Below, one piece after another: positions 7,560 to 14,439 of a DNA stretch of 14,439 nucleotides. Every line of letters begins with the position of its first letter. The first letter of the stretch is position 1. The notes under the pieces were generated by a model. The model did no database searches and was not told where the DNA came from. It was given only the letters and a program-made list of their open reading frames with translations. This DNA is from Betaproteobacteria bacterium TMED156 (GTDB lineage Bacteria; Pseudomonadota; Gammaproteobacteria; Burkholderiales; Burkholderiaceae_A): positions 1-14,439 of the forward strand of contig NHHF01000046.1 of the NCBI GenBank assembly GCA_002171155.1, read 5' to 3'. Both the position numbers and the translations under genes were made by a program.

Positions 7560-9064
7560 ATCCAGTTTGGATTGTAGATGATGATTCCTCTATTAGATGG
7601 GTGTTGGAACGTGCTCTTCTAAGGAATAATGTTAAATGTGAATTATTTGACAATGCAACTGACGTTTTAACAGCCTTAACAAAAAACACTCCGAGTGTTT
7701 TAATTTCAGATATTAGAATGCCAGGCAACTCAGGCTTGGTTCTACTCGAGGAAATAAAGGCCAGATTACCTAGTTTACCGGTAATTATTATGACCGCTTT
7801 TTCTGATTTAGACACAGCCGTCTCCTCATTTCAGGCTGGAGCTTATGAATATTTATCAAAACCATTCGATATAGATTCTGCTGTTAGTTTGATTACCAAG
7901 GCACTTAAAGACTCTTCGACAGGTAATCAAGAAATGTCTATTTCAGAACAACCTGATGTAAAAAATCTATTAGGTAAATCTCCTTTAATGCAAGAGGTTT
8001 TTAGAGCAATTGGAAAACTTTCTCAATCTTCTACAACGGTCTTGGTGACGGGTGAAACTGGAACAGGCAAAGAGTTAATTGCCAAAGCTCTTCATGATTC
8101 AAGTCCTCGTTCAAACAAACCTTTTATTCCTTTGAATATGTCTGCCATTCCCAAAGATTTACTCGAGTCCGAACTTTTTGGTCATGAGAAAGGTTCCTTT
8201 ACAGGTGCTCATTCGATGAGAAAAGGTAGGTTTGAACAGGCAAATGAAGGGACTCTATTTCTTGATGAGATTGGGGATATGCCATTTGAGTTACAAACAA
8301 GGCTACTAAGAGTTCTTTCAGATGGACAGTTTTACAGAGTTGGAGGCGTAACTGCTATTGAATCCAATGTGAGAGTTATTACAGCAACCCATCAGAACCT
8401 TGAAAAGAGAGTTGATGAAGGTTTATTTAGAGAGGATTTATTTCACAGAATTAATGTCATTAGACTTCGATTACCAGCACTTAGGGAAAGATCTGAGGAT
8501 ATTGAGTTATTAGCAGATCACTTTCTTGATAATTGCGCGAATGATTTATCTGTTGAAAGAAAGTTTCTTTCAAAAGCAGCGATTGATTGTTTAAAAAACT
8601 TCTCATTTAACGGAAATGTCCGACAATTAAAAAATATTTGTCATTGGCTTACTGTTATGGGGCCAAGTTCAAAAATTGGGTTAGCTGACTTACCAGATGA
8701 AGTCAAGTTTTATGGATCTGACGTTAGAAATTTTTCTCTGCAATCTCCATCTGTAAAAGAAAGAATAGAACAAATTAAATACAAGAATGTTAACGACAGT
8801 AATTTTAAAAAGGATGAAGACTCTTTAATGCTCGATGAAGAGTGGAAAAATTTATTAAAACAAAGCCTTAAAAAAATATTTAATTCTGAAAAAAGACAAT
8901 CCGAAATGACAAGTTATAATTATTGGTCTAAAGAATTTGAAAAAATAATTTATGATGTTGCTCTAGAACATACCAGAGGCAGAAAGCTTGAAGCTTCAAA
9001 GTTGCTTAATGTTGGAAGAAATACAATTACTAGAAAGATTAAAGATTTAAATCTGAATTTTTAG
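7556..9064 (+). CDS. ntrC: Nitrogen-regulation response regulator NtrC (GlnG), sigma54 activator
   Basis: The activator that, when phosphorylated by NtrB, binds enhancer boxes and uses ATP to open sigma54 promoters such as the one before glnA. The receiver domain (1-120) has phosphoacceptor D52 in ISDIRMPG, with D9, D10, T80 and K102. The AAA+ domain (about 138-380) has Walker A GETGTGKE (166-173), a sigma54-contact loop GSFTGA (213-218), Walker [11 protein letters not shown] (232-241) and FREDLFHR (291-298). A Fis-type helix-turn-helix lies at 464-500 with GRNTITRKI. The contact loop has serine where most members have alanine (GAFTGA), and the WPGN segment reads FNGN (351-354). The TTG start overlaps the ntrB stop, implying fixed kinase-to-regulator stoichiometry. 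Confidence 0.96.
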   Translation: MNPVWIVDDDSSIRWVLERALLRNNVKCELFDNATDVLTALTKNTPSVLISDIRMPGNSGLVLLEEIKARLPSLPVIIMTAFSDLDTAVSSFQAGAYEYLSKPFDIDSAVSLITKALKDSSTGNQEMSISEQPDVKNLLGKSPLMQEVFRAIGKLSQSSTTVLVTGETGTGKELIAKALHDSSPRSNKPFIPLNMSAIPKDLLESELFGHEKGSFTGAHSMRKGRFEQANEGTLFLDEIGDMPFELQTRLLRVLSDGQFYRVGGVTAIESNVRVITATHQNLEKRVDEGLFREDLFHRINVIRLRLPALRERSEDIELLADHFLDNCANDLSVERKFLSKAAIDCLKNFSFNGNVRQLKNICHWLTVMGPSSKIGLADLPDEVKFYGSDVRNFSLQSPSVKERIEQIKYKNVNDSNFKKDEDSLMLDEEWKNLLKQSLKKIFNSEKRQSEMTSYNYWSKEFEKIIYDVALEHTRGRKLEASKLLNVGRNTITRKIKDLNLNF

Positions 9065-9067
9065 CGC

Positions 9068-9886
9068 TCACAAATTTACTTCAGTCCAGCAAGGTGCATG
9101 ATCTGACGGTTTTTCCAATTTTCTTGGTTTAATAGAAATACCCGAATTCACACAAGAATTTTTCAAAGTTTCGCTTAAAAGTATATGGTCAATTCTTAAT
9201 CCAAGATTTCTTCTGAAGGATGCTTGACGATAATCCCACCAAGAATAAGACCCTGAATCCTGATTGTGAAAACGGTAAGAGTCAAAAAAATCTTGTTCTA
9301 ATATATCTTGAAAACATGATCTTTCTTCCATGGAACAAAGTATCTTATTTTTCCATTTTGCTGGGTCATGAACATCAATATCACTTGGAGCAATATTAAA
9401 GTCCCCAAGGACACAGATATTTGAAAATTCTCTTTTTTCTTCTTTAATAAATTTTAGAAAATATTTCAACCAATTTAATTTATAGAAAAATTTTTCTGTA
9501 CCAATGTCAGATCCGTTAGGAACATAAATACATATAATCTTAATCTCACTTCCAGTTCTTTTGTCTGTAAACAATCCTGAAATTAGTCTGCTTTGATTAT
9601 CAAGTAATTCTGGAATATTTTTATTAATATTTGTTGGATCTTGAAAACTTGATTTTTTGTAAGCGATGGCTACACCGTTGTATGAAGGCTGTCCAAAATA
9701 GATAACACCGTAACCAATTTCAAAAAAGATTTTTTCAGGAAAATCTTCGTCACGAACCTTTGTTTCTTGTAAAGCTAGTATGTCAGGGGCCAATTGATTG
9801 ATCCAATCAATAATGTGATCTTTCCTCGAACGGATTGAATTTACGTTCCAACATGCAATTTTACAAATGTAATGAGATTGATTCAT
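9068..9886 (-). CDS. xthA: Exodeoxyribonuclease III (class II AP endonuclease)
   Basis: A Mg-dependent enzyme of base-excision repair that cuts at abasic sites and degrades 3' ends of duplex DNA. All catalytic positions are visible: WNVNSIRSR (13-21), E41 in LQETKV, Y121 in IYVPNG, D162 and N164 in GDFNIAP, SWWDYR (215-220), D233 in RIDHIL, and D262 and H263 in the C-terminal PSDHAP. The length of 272 residues is typical. With the catalytic set intact this is the nuclease and not a Crc-type regulator that has lost activity. It starts seven bases after the prlC stop with no strong ribosome-binding site, so it is probably co-transcribed and coupled. Its stop lies three bases from the ntrC stop, facing it. 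Confidence 0.96.
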   Translation of the reverse strand: MNQSHYICKIACWNVNSIRSRKDHIIDWINQLAPDILALQETKVRDEDFPEKIFFEIGYGVIYFGQPSYNGVAIAYKKSSFQDPTNINKNIPELLDNQSRLISGLFTDKRTGSEIKIICIYVPNGSDIGTEKFFYKLNWLKYFLKFIKEEKREFSNICVLGDFNIAPSDIDVHDPAKWKNKILCSMEERSCFQDILEQDFFDSYRFHNQDSGSYSWWDYRQASFRRNLGLRIDHILLSETLKNSCVNSGISIKPRKLEKPSDHAPCWTEVNL

Positions 9887-9893
9887 TGCTGAC

Positions 9894-11984
9894 TTAATTG
9901 GTATTTATAAGCCCACTATGTTTCATGAGTGCATCAGAGCTTGGTTTCCTATTCATAAATCCCATGAACGATTTTATTGCAGGCCTAGAACCTCCTTTTG
10001 ACAAAATTTGTTCAAAGAATTTTTGCCCTAAGATGGCTTGTTCTTTATCTGACTTATTTTCAAAAACTGAATAACAGTCAGCTGAAAGGACTTCAGCCCA
10101 CTTGTAACTGTAATAGCCTGCAGAATAACCTCCGGAAAAAATATGGGAAAAGCTTTGAGGAAATCTTTGAAAGCTTGGTGGAACAATAAGTGAAACTTCA
10201 TCACGTATTTTTTCTAAAACCATATATATTTTAGAAATTATTTTTTCATTTGTATGGTTAGTAATATTAGGTAATTCGTGATGGATTCTAATATCAAATA
10301 AAGAAAATTCGATTTGACGTAACATCTGCAACCCACTTTGGAAATTTTTAGCTTTATACACTTTTTCAAACAATTCATGAGGAATTGGCAACCCAGACTC
10401 TCTGTGTGATGTTAAAGCTTTAAGATTTTTATACTCCCAGCAAAAGTTTTCCATAAATTGACTAGGCAGCTCAACAGCATCCCATTCCACTCCATTGATA
10501 CCAGATATATCTATTTCATCAATTTTTGTCATTAAGTGATGGAGACTGTGACCAAATTCGTGAAAGAGAGTTAAAACTTCATCGTGGGTTAAGAAACAGT
10601 TACCACTATCATCAGGTGGAGAGAAATTACAATTAATTAATGCAATTGGATTTTGTGATTTGTTTTCTGTTACATAACGCCCACGACTGTCATCCATCCA
10701 AGCTCCAGACCTTTTTGTTTCTCTAGCAAATAGATCCATAAATAAATGACCAACTAAAGCATTATTTTTTGATATTTCAAATAACAAAACATCTTCGTGC
10801 CATACAATTTTGTTATCCCTATTATTTAAATTATCGATTTTACATTTAAAAAGTTTTTTGGTTATGTCAAATAATCCTTGTAATACTTTTTTTATAGGAA
10901 AATATTCTCGAAGTTCATCATCAGAATAGTTAAACTCCTGCTTTCTAAGTTTCTCACTTACGAATTCAAAATCCCATGGTTCAATTTTATTTATATCTAA
11001 CTTGGCAGAAGCAAATTTTTTTAAATTCTCTAAATCTTTGACTGCAAAAGGTCTTGCAGCTTTTGCTAGATCTGATAAAAATTTTATAACTTGTTCTGGC
11101 GAGTCTGCCATTTTAGATGCTAAAGACATTTCAGCTGGTGATTTAAATCCAAGTAATTTAGCTTTTTTATATTTATTTTTTATAATTTCAGCCATCACGC
11201 TACCGTTGTCAAATTGACTTCCCTCTTCAGCAATTTCGCTGGCTTTCCTAGAATGTAGACTGTAGAGTGAAAATCTCAGAGATCTATCATTTGAATATCT
11301 TAATGTAGGGTATAAACATGGAGCTAGTAAAGTTAGAACTACACCACCAAGTTTTTGTTTTTCTGCAGTTTTTTTTGCTTGATTCCTGACATATTCTGGA
11401 AGACCACTCAGACGATTTGTAAGATTATCATCATCATTAAGATGAATAAAACTAGCTTTAGTACTATCAAGAATATTTTCTGAAAATTTTTGAGATAGAA
11501 TAGCCAACTTTTTTTCATAACCTACAAAAATTTTTTTTTCTTTTGCATCTAAAGTCGCACCTCCAAGTTTAAAATCTCGCAGTGCATTTTCAATAACTTT
11601 CATTCGATTGCTGTATTGGTTTACAGAATCATCTTTTGCTAATTCTTCGGTAATTTTTGCCAATTCAGAATTTTGACTCAACTCCGTCCAAAACTCAGTA
11701 ACAGTTGCAGTTTTGTCATTAATAATCTTTCTCCATTCAGGACTATCAATTACTCCGCTGAGGTGATGAACAGTTGACCAAACTCTTGAAAGCTTCTCAC
11801 ATTTCATAGAAAGAGGTTCAAAAGAATTTTCCCACGATTTGTTATTTTCAAAATTTATTATTTGTGAAACAATATTATTACATTCAATAATTAAGTTTTC
11901 CACAAATTCTTCTGCATCACTTGGTGTAAACGAATTGTACTGAGGCAGTGAGACGTTATTTAAAATATAATCATATTTTTTCAA
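9894..11984 (-). CDS. prlC: Oligopeptidase A (M3-family zinc metallopeptidase)
   Basis: A cytoplasmic zinc endopeptidase that clears short peptides, including cleaved signal peptides in E. coli. The zinc site is HEFGH (475-479), with the third ligand E505 in the VELPSQFMENF segment 25 residues on, exactly as in the family. GHLFMDLFARETKRSGAWMDD (412-432) and the late SYKWAEVLSAD are also typical. At 696 residues it is full length. The start is a TTG (11982-11984), supported by CGGAG five bases upstream; no in-frame ATG fits. It heads a two-gene operon with xthA. Only 29 bases separate it from the divergent tRNA-Ala gene, so its promoter must overlap that gene. Confidence 0.95.
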   Translation of the reverse strand: MKKYDYILNNVSLPQYNSFTPSDAEEFVENLIIECNNIVSQIINFENNKSWENSFEPLSMKCEKLSRVWSTVHHLSGVIDSPEWRKIINDKTATVTEFWTELSQNSELAKITEELAKDDSVNQYSNRMKVIENALRDFKLGGATLDAKEKKIFVGYEKKLAILSQKFSENILDSTKASFIHLNDDDNLTNRLSGLPEYVRNQAKKTAEKQKLGGVVLTLLAPCLYPTLRYSNDRSLRFSLYSLHSRKASEIAEEGSQFDNGSVMAEIIKNKYKKAKLLGFKSPAEMSLASKMADSPEQVIKFLSDLAKAARPFAVKDLENLKKFASAKLDINKIEPWDFEFVSEKLRKQEFNYSDDELREYFPIKKVLQGLFDITKKLFKCKIDNLNNRDNKIVWHEDVLLFEISKNNALVGHLFMDLFARETKRSGAWMDDSRGRYVTENKSQNPIALINCNFSPPDDSGNCFLTHDEVLTLFHEFGHSLHHLMTKIDEIDISGINGVEWDAVELPSQFMENFCWEYKNLKALTSHRESGLPIPHELFEKVYKAKNFQSGLQMLRQIEFSLFDIRIHHELPNITNHTNEKIISKIYMVLEKIRDEVSLIVPPSFQRFPQSFSHIFSGGYSAGYYSYKWAEVLSADCYSVFENKSDKEQAILGQKFFEQILSKGGSRPAIKSFMGFMNRKPSSDALMKHSGLINTN

Positions 11985-11989
11985 AATTT

Positions 11990-11995
11990 ACTCCG
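11990..11995 (-). promoter_or_regulatory. Ribosome-binding site fixing the TTG start of prlC
   Basis: CGGAGT in the minus-strand transcript lies five bases before the TTG at 11982-11984. It is the only good Shine-Dalgarno sequence near the 5' end of this frame and decides the start. Confidence 0.65.
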
Positions 11996-12013
11996 TGTTA
12001 AACTTGAATACTT

Positions 12014-12089
<76 letters not shown>

Positions 12090-12129
12090 AAAAAAAGGTT
12101 TAAACAAAGTTTTGTTAACTTTTTTAACA

Positions 12130-12135
12130 TATAAT
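12130..12135 (+). promoter_or_regulatory. Possible -10 element for tRNA-Glu
   Basis: A perfect TATAAT lies 26 bases before tRNA-Glu, which would give a leader of about 20 bases. No good -35 lies at 16-18 bases (TTGTTA at 12112-12117 is only 12 away). The two tRNAs may therefore simply be co-transcribed. An AT-only inverted repeat AAAGTT/AACTTT (12106-12111, 12117-12122) followed by Ts sits just before it and is too weak to call a terminator. Confidence 0.3.
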
Positions 12136-12161
12136 AATTGTAAATGGATTTTAAAGTTAAA

Positions 12162-12237
12162 GTCCCCATCGTCTAGAGGCCTAGGACACCACCCTTTCAC
12201 GGTGGGTACAGGGGTTCGAATCCCCTTGGGGACGCCA
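12162..12237 (+). tRNA. tRNA-Glu (anticodon TTC)
   Basis: A full 76-base cloverleaf with encoded CCA. The acceptor stem GTCCCCA pairs perfectly with TGGGGAC. The anticodon stem is CCACC/GGTGG (12189-12193 with 12201-12205), with the loop CTTTCAC carrying TTC at 12196-12198. GGTTCGAATCC forms the TpsiC arm. It follows tRNA-Ala by 72 bases on the same strand. A run of seven Ts at 12258-12264 follows, without a GC-rich hairpin. Confidence 0.98.
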
Positions 12238-12378
12238 CTATCTAATTGTTTTAATTGTTTTTTTAAGCTTTTGAAGTTGTAGTTTTGAGTAGGTGTTAAT
12301 TCCACTGAATTATCCAGTTATTTTTATATTATTTTACGTTTTATTTTTACATCTGAGAATTTTTTTGTTAAGAATCAA

Positions 12379-12408
12379 TTGACTTAGATTAGTTTCAGCC
12401 AATACATA
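12379..12408 (+). promoter_or_regulatory. Possible sigma70 promoter for the secreted-protein gene at 12412
   Basis: TTGACT (12379-12384) and TACATA (12403-12408) are spaced 18 bases apart. Initiation would then fall at or just inside the ATG at 12412, which would make the mRNA leaderless; indeed no Shine-Dalgarno sequence is seen. The rest of the 174-base gap after tRNA-Glu (12238-12378) is AT-rich with no gene or clear structure. Low confidence. Confidence 0.25.
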
Positions 12409-12411
12409 AAA

Positions 12412-12903
12412 ATGAAAAAAATATTTTTATTATTTTTTCTTTCACTTTCTTTTAACAACTTGTTAAGTGATAATGTATATTATTGTTCCGGTCAAGCTAC
12501 GATGTGTATTAGAAAAATTGATAATATTTGGAGGGCTGACGTTTGTGATTCAGGCAAATTTATATTTACATTTAATGAAGACTATTCTGAGCTAACCTAT
12601 CAAAAAAAGGTTCTTGGTGCTAATGGTAAAATAATTAAATTAAATGAACTTTTTACTTGTAAAACTGTATCTTTGGTACCAAAAAAAAGAAATGAACAAC
12701 TACTTTCTGCCAGCAATGGAAGAATTACTTGCATAGATTTTGATGGCAGTCAACTTGGCATTCCTGAAGTTATTGACGAAATAATTCATTTTTCAAACAA
12801 CAAAGAAAGATTTTCAATTTATCCTATGCACAGTCATTCATTTATTATGAATGGCAATCAAGCTGATTTTGTTACTTTTGGAACCTGCTCAAAGTATGAC
12901 TAA
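12412..12903 (+). CDS. Hypothetical secreted, cysteine-containing protein
   Basis: I do not recognise this 163-residue protein. It begins with a clear signal peptide: two lysines, a hydrophobic core (IFLLFFLSLSF, 4-14) and a polar segment with likely cleavage near residue 19. The mature part has six cysteines (25, 32, 45, 83, 107, 159), an even number that suggests disulfides formed in the periplasm. No lipobox cysteine follows the signal, so it is not an evident lipoprotein. No zinc-protease, heme (CXXCH) or transmembrane motif is seen beyond the signal. The ATG lacks a Shine-Dalgarno sequence. The AT-rich composition and lysine-rich coding match the neighbours. A small membrane protein gene follows after 22 bases and may share its transcript. 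Confidence 0.75.
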   Translation: MKKIFLLFFLSLSFNNLLSDNVYYCSGQATMCIRKIDNIWRADVCDSGKFIFTFNEDYSELTYQKKVLGANGKIIKLNELFTCKTVSLVPKKRNEQLLSASNGRITCIDFDGSQLGIPEVIDEIIHFSNNKERFSIYPMHSHSFIMNGNQADFVTFGTCSKYD

Positions 12904-12925
12904 ATTTTAATCAAAGTTAAAACTT

Positions 12926-13153
12926 GTGAATGATAAAAAAAGCAACATAGAATCCTTTGAAGAAGAAAAACTCAAAACTAAAAAATTTTTTTTATTCTTT
13001 TTTTTGTTCTATTTAATTTTATTTCTATATTTATGGGGGGAGGCTATAAATGAGTTTGGGTTTTTTTATATTTTTGGGATTGGTTGTTTTGGGTCTTTTT
13101 TTTGCGCGTGGGCATCAAGTCTATTTGTTATTTTATTAAAAAAAGACCTGTAA
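12926..13153 (+). CDS. Hypothetical small two-helix membrane protein
   Basis: A 75-residue protein with a charged N-terminal segment (1-20, rich in Lys and Glu) and two hydrophobic segments at about 20-37 and 44-71, ending in KKDL. With charge rules, the lysine-rich ends would lie in the cytoplasm, making a hairpin in the inner membrane. I recognise no family. The start is a GTG with no clear ribosome-binding site; the nearby ATG is in another frame and stops at once. It follows the secreted-protein gene by 22 bases. The clear membrane pattern supports a real gene, but phenylalanine-rich T-tracts can also produce such frames by chance, so confidence is moderate. Confidence 0.55.
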   Translation: MNDKKSNIESFEEEKLKTKKFFLFFFLFYLILFLYLWGEAINEFGFFYIFGIGCFGSFFCAWASSLFVILLKKDL

Positions 13154-13179
13154 AAATCAAATAAAGTTGGGTTCTGATT

Positions 13180-13551
13180 CTAATTTTCTTTGTTTGGTGG
13201 AAATAATTTCCACATGATAAACGTCCATGTCAAACATAAAAAATAAACGCCAATAAAAAAAGATGGCGAAAAATTCCAATATAATAATTTAAAAATCCAA
13301 TAACTTATGAATGATTCATGATTTTGTTCGTTACGAATGAAGTTTTCGATTCTGGTTAATGGACAGGTTATTCCAAAGTATGATTCAAAAAAAACTAAAA
13401 AGATTAAACCTAAATGAAGTTTTCTTCCTCTTTTGTTTTTTATCCATTTCCACCCAAATTTGTATCCAATAGGAATTAAGAAAAACCCTAATGTTATAAA
13501 TATTACAATACTAAGGTGAAATATTAAAAAGACATCTGCGATAAATTTCAA
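13180..13551 (-). CDS. DUF2784 family membrane protein
   Basis: A 123-residue inner-membrane protein with about four hydrophobic segments (roughly 4-28, 45-60, 83-93 with flanks, 98-115). It matches the DUF2784 pattern: ADVFLIFHLSIVIF at the N-terminus, HLGLIFLVFFESYFGITCPLT with the CPLT motif at 63-66 followed by E69, FISYWIFKLLYW, and a terminal PP. The family has no established function. The start is a TTG overlapping the stop of the upstream methyltransferase gene as TTGA; the N-terminus matches the family from its first residues, which supports this start. It converges on the small membrane protein gene with 26 bases between stops and no evident terminator. Confidence 0.82.
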   Translation of the reverse strand: MKFIADVFLIFHLSIVIFITLGFFLIPIGYKFGWKWIKNKRGRKLHLGLIFLVFFESYFGITCPLTRIENFIRNEQNHESFISYWIFKLLYWNFSPSFFIGVYFLCLTWTFIMWKLFPPNKEN

Positions 13552-14381
13552 TATTTTTTTTTCGCTTCAGCATAATCGTTCTGTCTCAAAAGAGTAAAAC
13601 CGTCTCTCAGAGGTAGCATCACTGTATGAAAATTTGGATTTTTTACAAGGTCTGAGTTAAATTTTCTCATAACTCTACTTGATGTATTCTGAGTTTCGTG
13701 AGTTGAAAAAACTTTTCCTTGAAGAAAAGTATTATCTATACAAATTAAAGTATGTTTTTTGATAAGTTTATTTTTTATAAGAAGATTTAAGTACTGTGGG
13801 TATTGACTCTTAGTAGCATCTATAAACACAAAATCAAACGTACTTTCTCCTTTATATAAGTCATTTAAACTTACAATAGCAGAACCTTTTTTTACATAAA
13901 TCCTTTTTTCTCCAAATTTTTTAAAAAGTTTATTCGCAATATCAATCGCGTACTGGTTATTTTCACAAGCTATAATTTTGCCATTAGCTGGAAGGCTCTC
14001 TGCCATAGCTAAAGCTGAATAGCCACTAAACATTCCTATTTCCAAAATATTTTTTGCCTTCACTATTTTCACAAGCATTTTAAGAAATTGCCCAGAAACA
14101 TGCCCACATAACATCTGACTTCCTAAAAATCCGGATGACTTTTTTTTATCATAAGCTTTACTCCAATCATGATTTGATGTGTATTCTGAAACATATTTTA
14201 GATTTATTGATTCAGCTGTAGTATTTTGCTCAGTATATTTTTCTGCTCCATCGGACATGGAAATACAAGATTCGAGGTCTGCAAGTAATTCTTCATCTAA
14301 TAATGAGTTTTTTAGGGCTAATTTTATTTTCTTTAATCTAGTGGAGATAATTCCATAAGGACTATAAGTTTTTCTTTTCAT
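13548..14381 (-). CDS. Cation-dependent O-methyltransferase (caffeoyl-CoA OMT-like)
   Basis: A SAM-dependent class I methyltransferase of the family that methylates catechol-type hydroxyls using a divalent cation. Motif I is LEIGMFSGYSALAMAESLP (113-131). IIACENN (136-142) holds the acidic ribose-binding residue. The metal residues match D188 in FIDATKSQYPQY and D216-N217 in ICIDNTFLQGKV. The length of 277 is about 50 more than usual, owing to an N-terminal extension (1-60) of charged, probably helical sequence. The substrate cannot be told from sequence. The ATG at 14379-14381 has only a weak GAAAGA upstream. It overlaps the DUF2784 gene downstream. The 58 bases between its start and the window end hold no promoter I can defend. 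Confidence 0.88.
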   Translation of the reverse strand: MKRKTYSPYGIISTRLKKIKLALKNSLLDEELLADLESCISMSDGAEKYTEQNTTAESINLKYVSEYTSNHDWSKAYDKKKSSGFLGSQMLCGHVSGQFLKMLVKIVKAKNILEIGMFSGYSALAMAESLPANGKIIACENNQYAIDIANKLFKKFGEKRIYVKKGSAIVSLNDLYKGESTFDFVFIDATKSQYPQYLNLLIKNKLIKKHTLICIDNTFLQGKVFSTHETQNTSSRVMRKFNSDLVKNPNFHTVMLPLRDGFTLLRQNDYAEAKKKY

Positions 14382-14439
14382 TTCATTCTTTCAATTCGTT
14401 TGACCGTCATTTAGTGTATTGTTTTAAATAGAATATTAA

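Noticed and set aside
9068..9886. Crc-type catabolite regulator instead of exonuclease III
   Set aside because: The full catalytic set (E41, Y121, D162, N164, D233, D262, H263) is intact, which fits an active nuclease.

Overview
The window is a compact, strongly AT-rich stretch of bacterial chromosome (about one third GC by eye) made almost wholly of housekeeping genes. Gene order and protein motifs point to a low-GC, streamlined betaproteobacterium. The run yicC-gmk-rpoZ-spoT, divergent from rph-rdgB-hemW, and the run glnA-ntrB-ntrC facing xthA and an M3 oligopeptidase gene are arrangements I associate with Burkholderiales and relatives. The SpoT segment (ENFRKMLLA-like, then KLADRLHNMRT) and the NtrC tail ([21 protein letters not shown]) also read as betaproteobacterial. 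Lineage below class is not resolvable from this sequence alone.

Region 1 (1-2251, minus strand): yicC, gmk, rpoZ and the 5' part of spoT form one tight operon that links RNA turnover, GMP phosphorylation, an RNA polymerase subunit and (p)ppGpp metabolism. spoT runs off the left edge. Region 2 (2273-4820, plus strand): rph, rdgB and hemW, overlapping or nearly touching, start only 21 bases from the yicC start. Region 3 (4821-9064, plus strand): a textbook nitrogen-control locus. glnA has a sigma54 -24/-12 promoter and upstream NtrC-type boxes, and is followed by the ntrB kinase and ntrC activator genes that would act on it. Region 4 (9068-11984, minus strand): xthA and prlC, transcribed prlC then xthA, converging on ntrC with only three bases between stop codons. 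Region 5 (12014-12237): tRNA-Ala(GGC) and tRNA-Glu(TTC), both with encoded CCA. Region 6 (12412-14381): an unrecognised secreted six-cysteine protein and a small two-helix membrane protein (plus strand), then a cation-dependent O-methyltransferase and a DUF2784 membrane protein (minus strand).

I found no CRISPR array, phage, transposon, toxin-antitoxin pair or defence locus, and no convincing new multi-gene system. The most informative observations are regulatory: the glnA enhancer-promoter layout, a hairpin holding the spoT start codon, and a nine-base complementarity between the rpoZ ribosome-binding site and the gmk start region of the same transcript. The least explained genes are the two small ones at 12412-13153.
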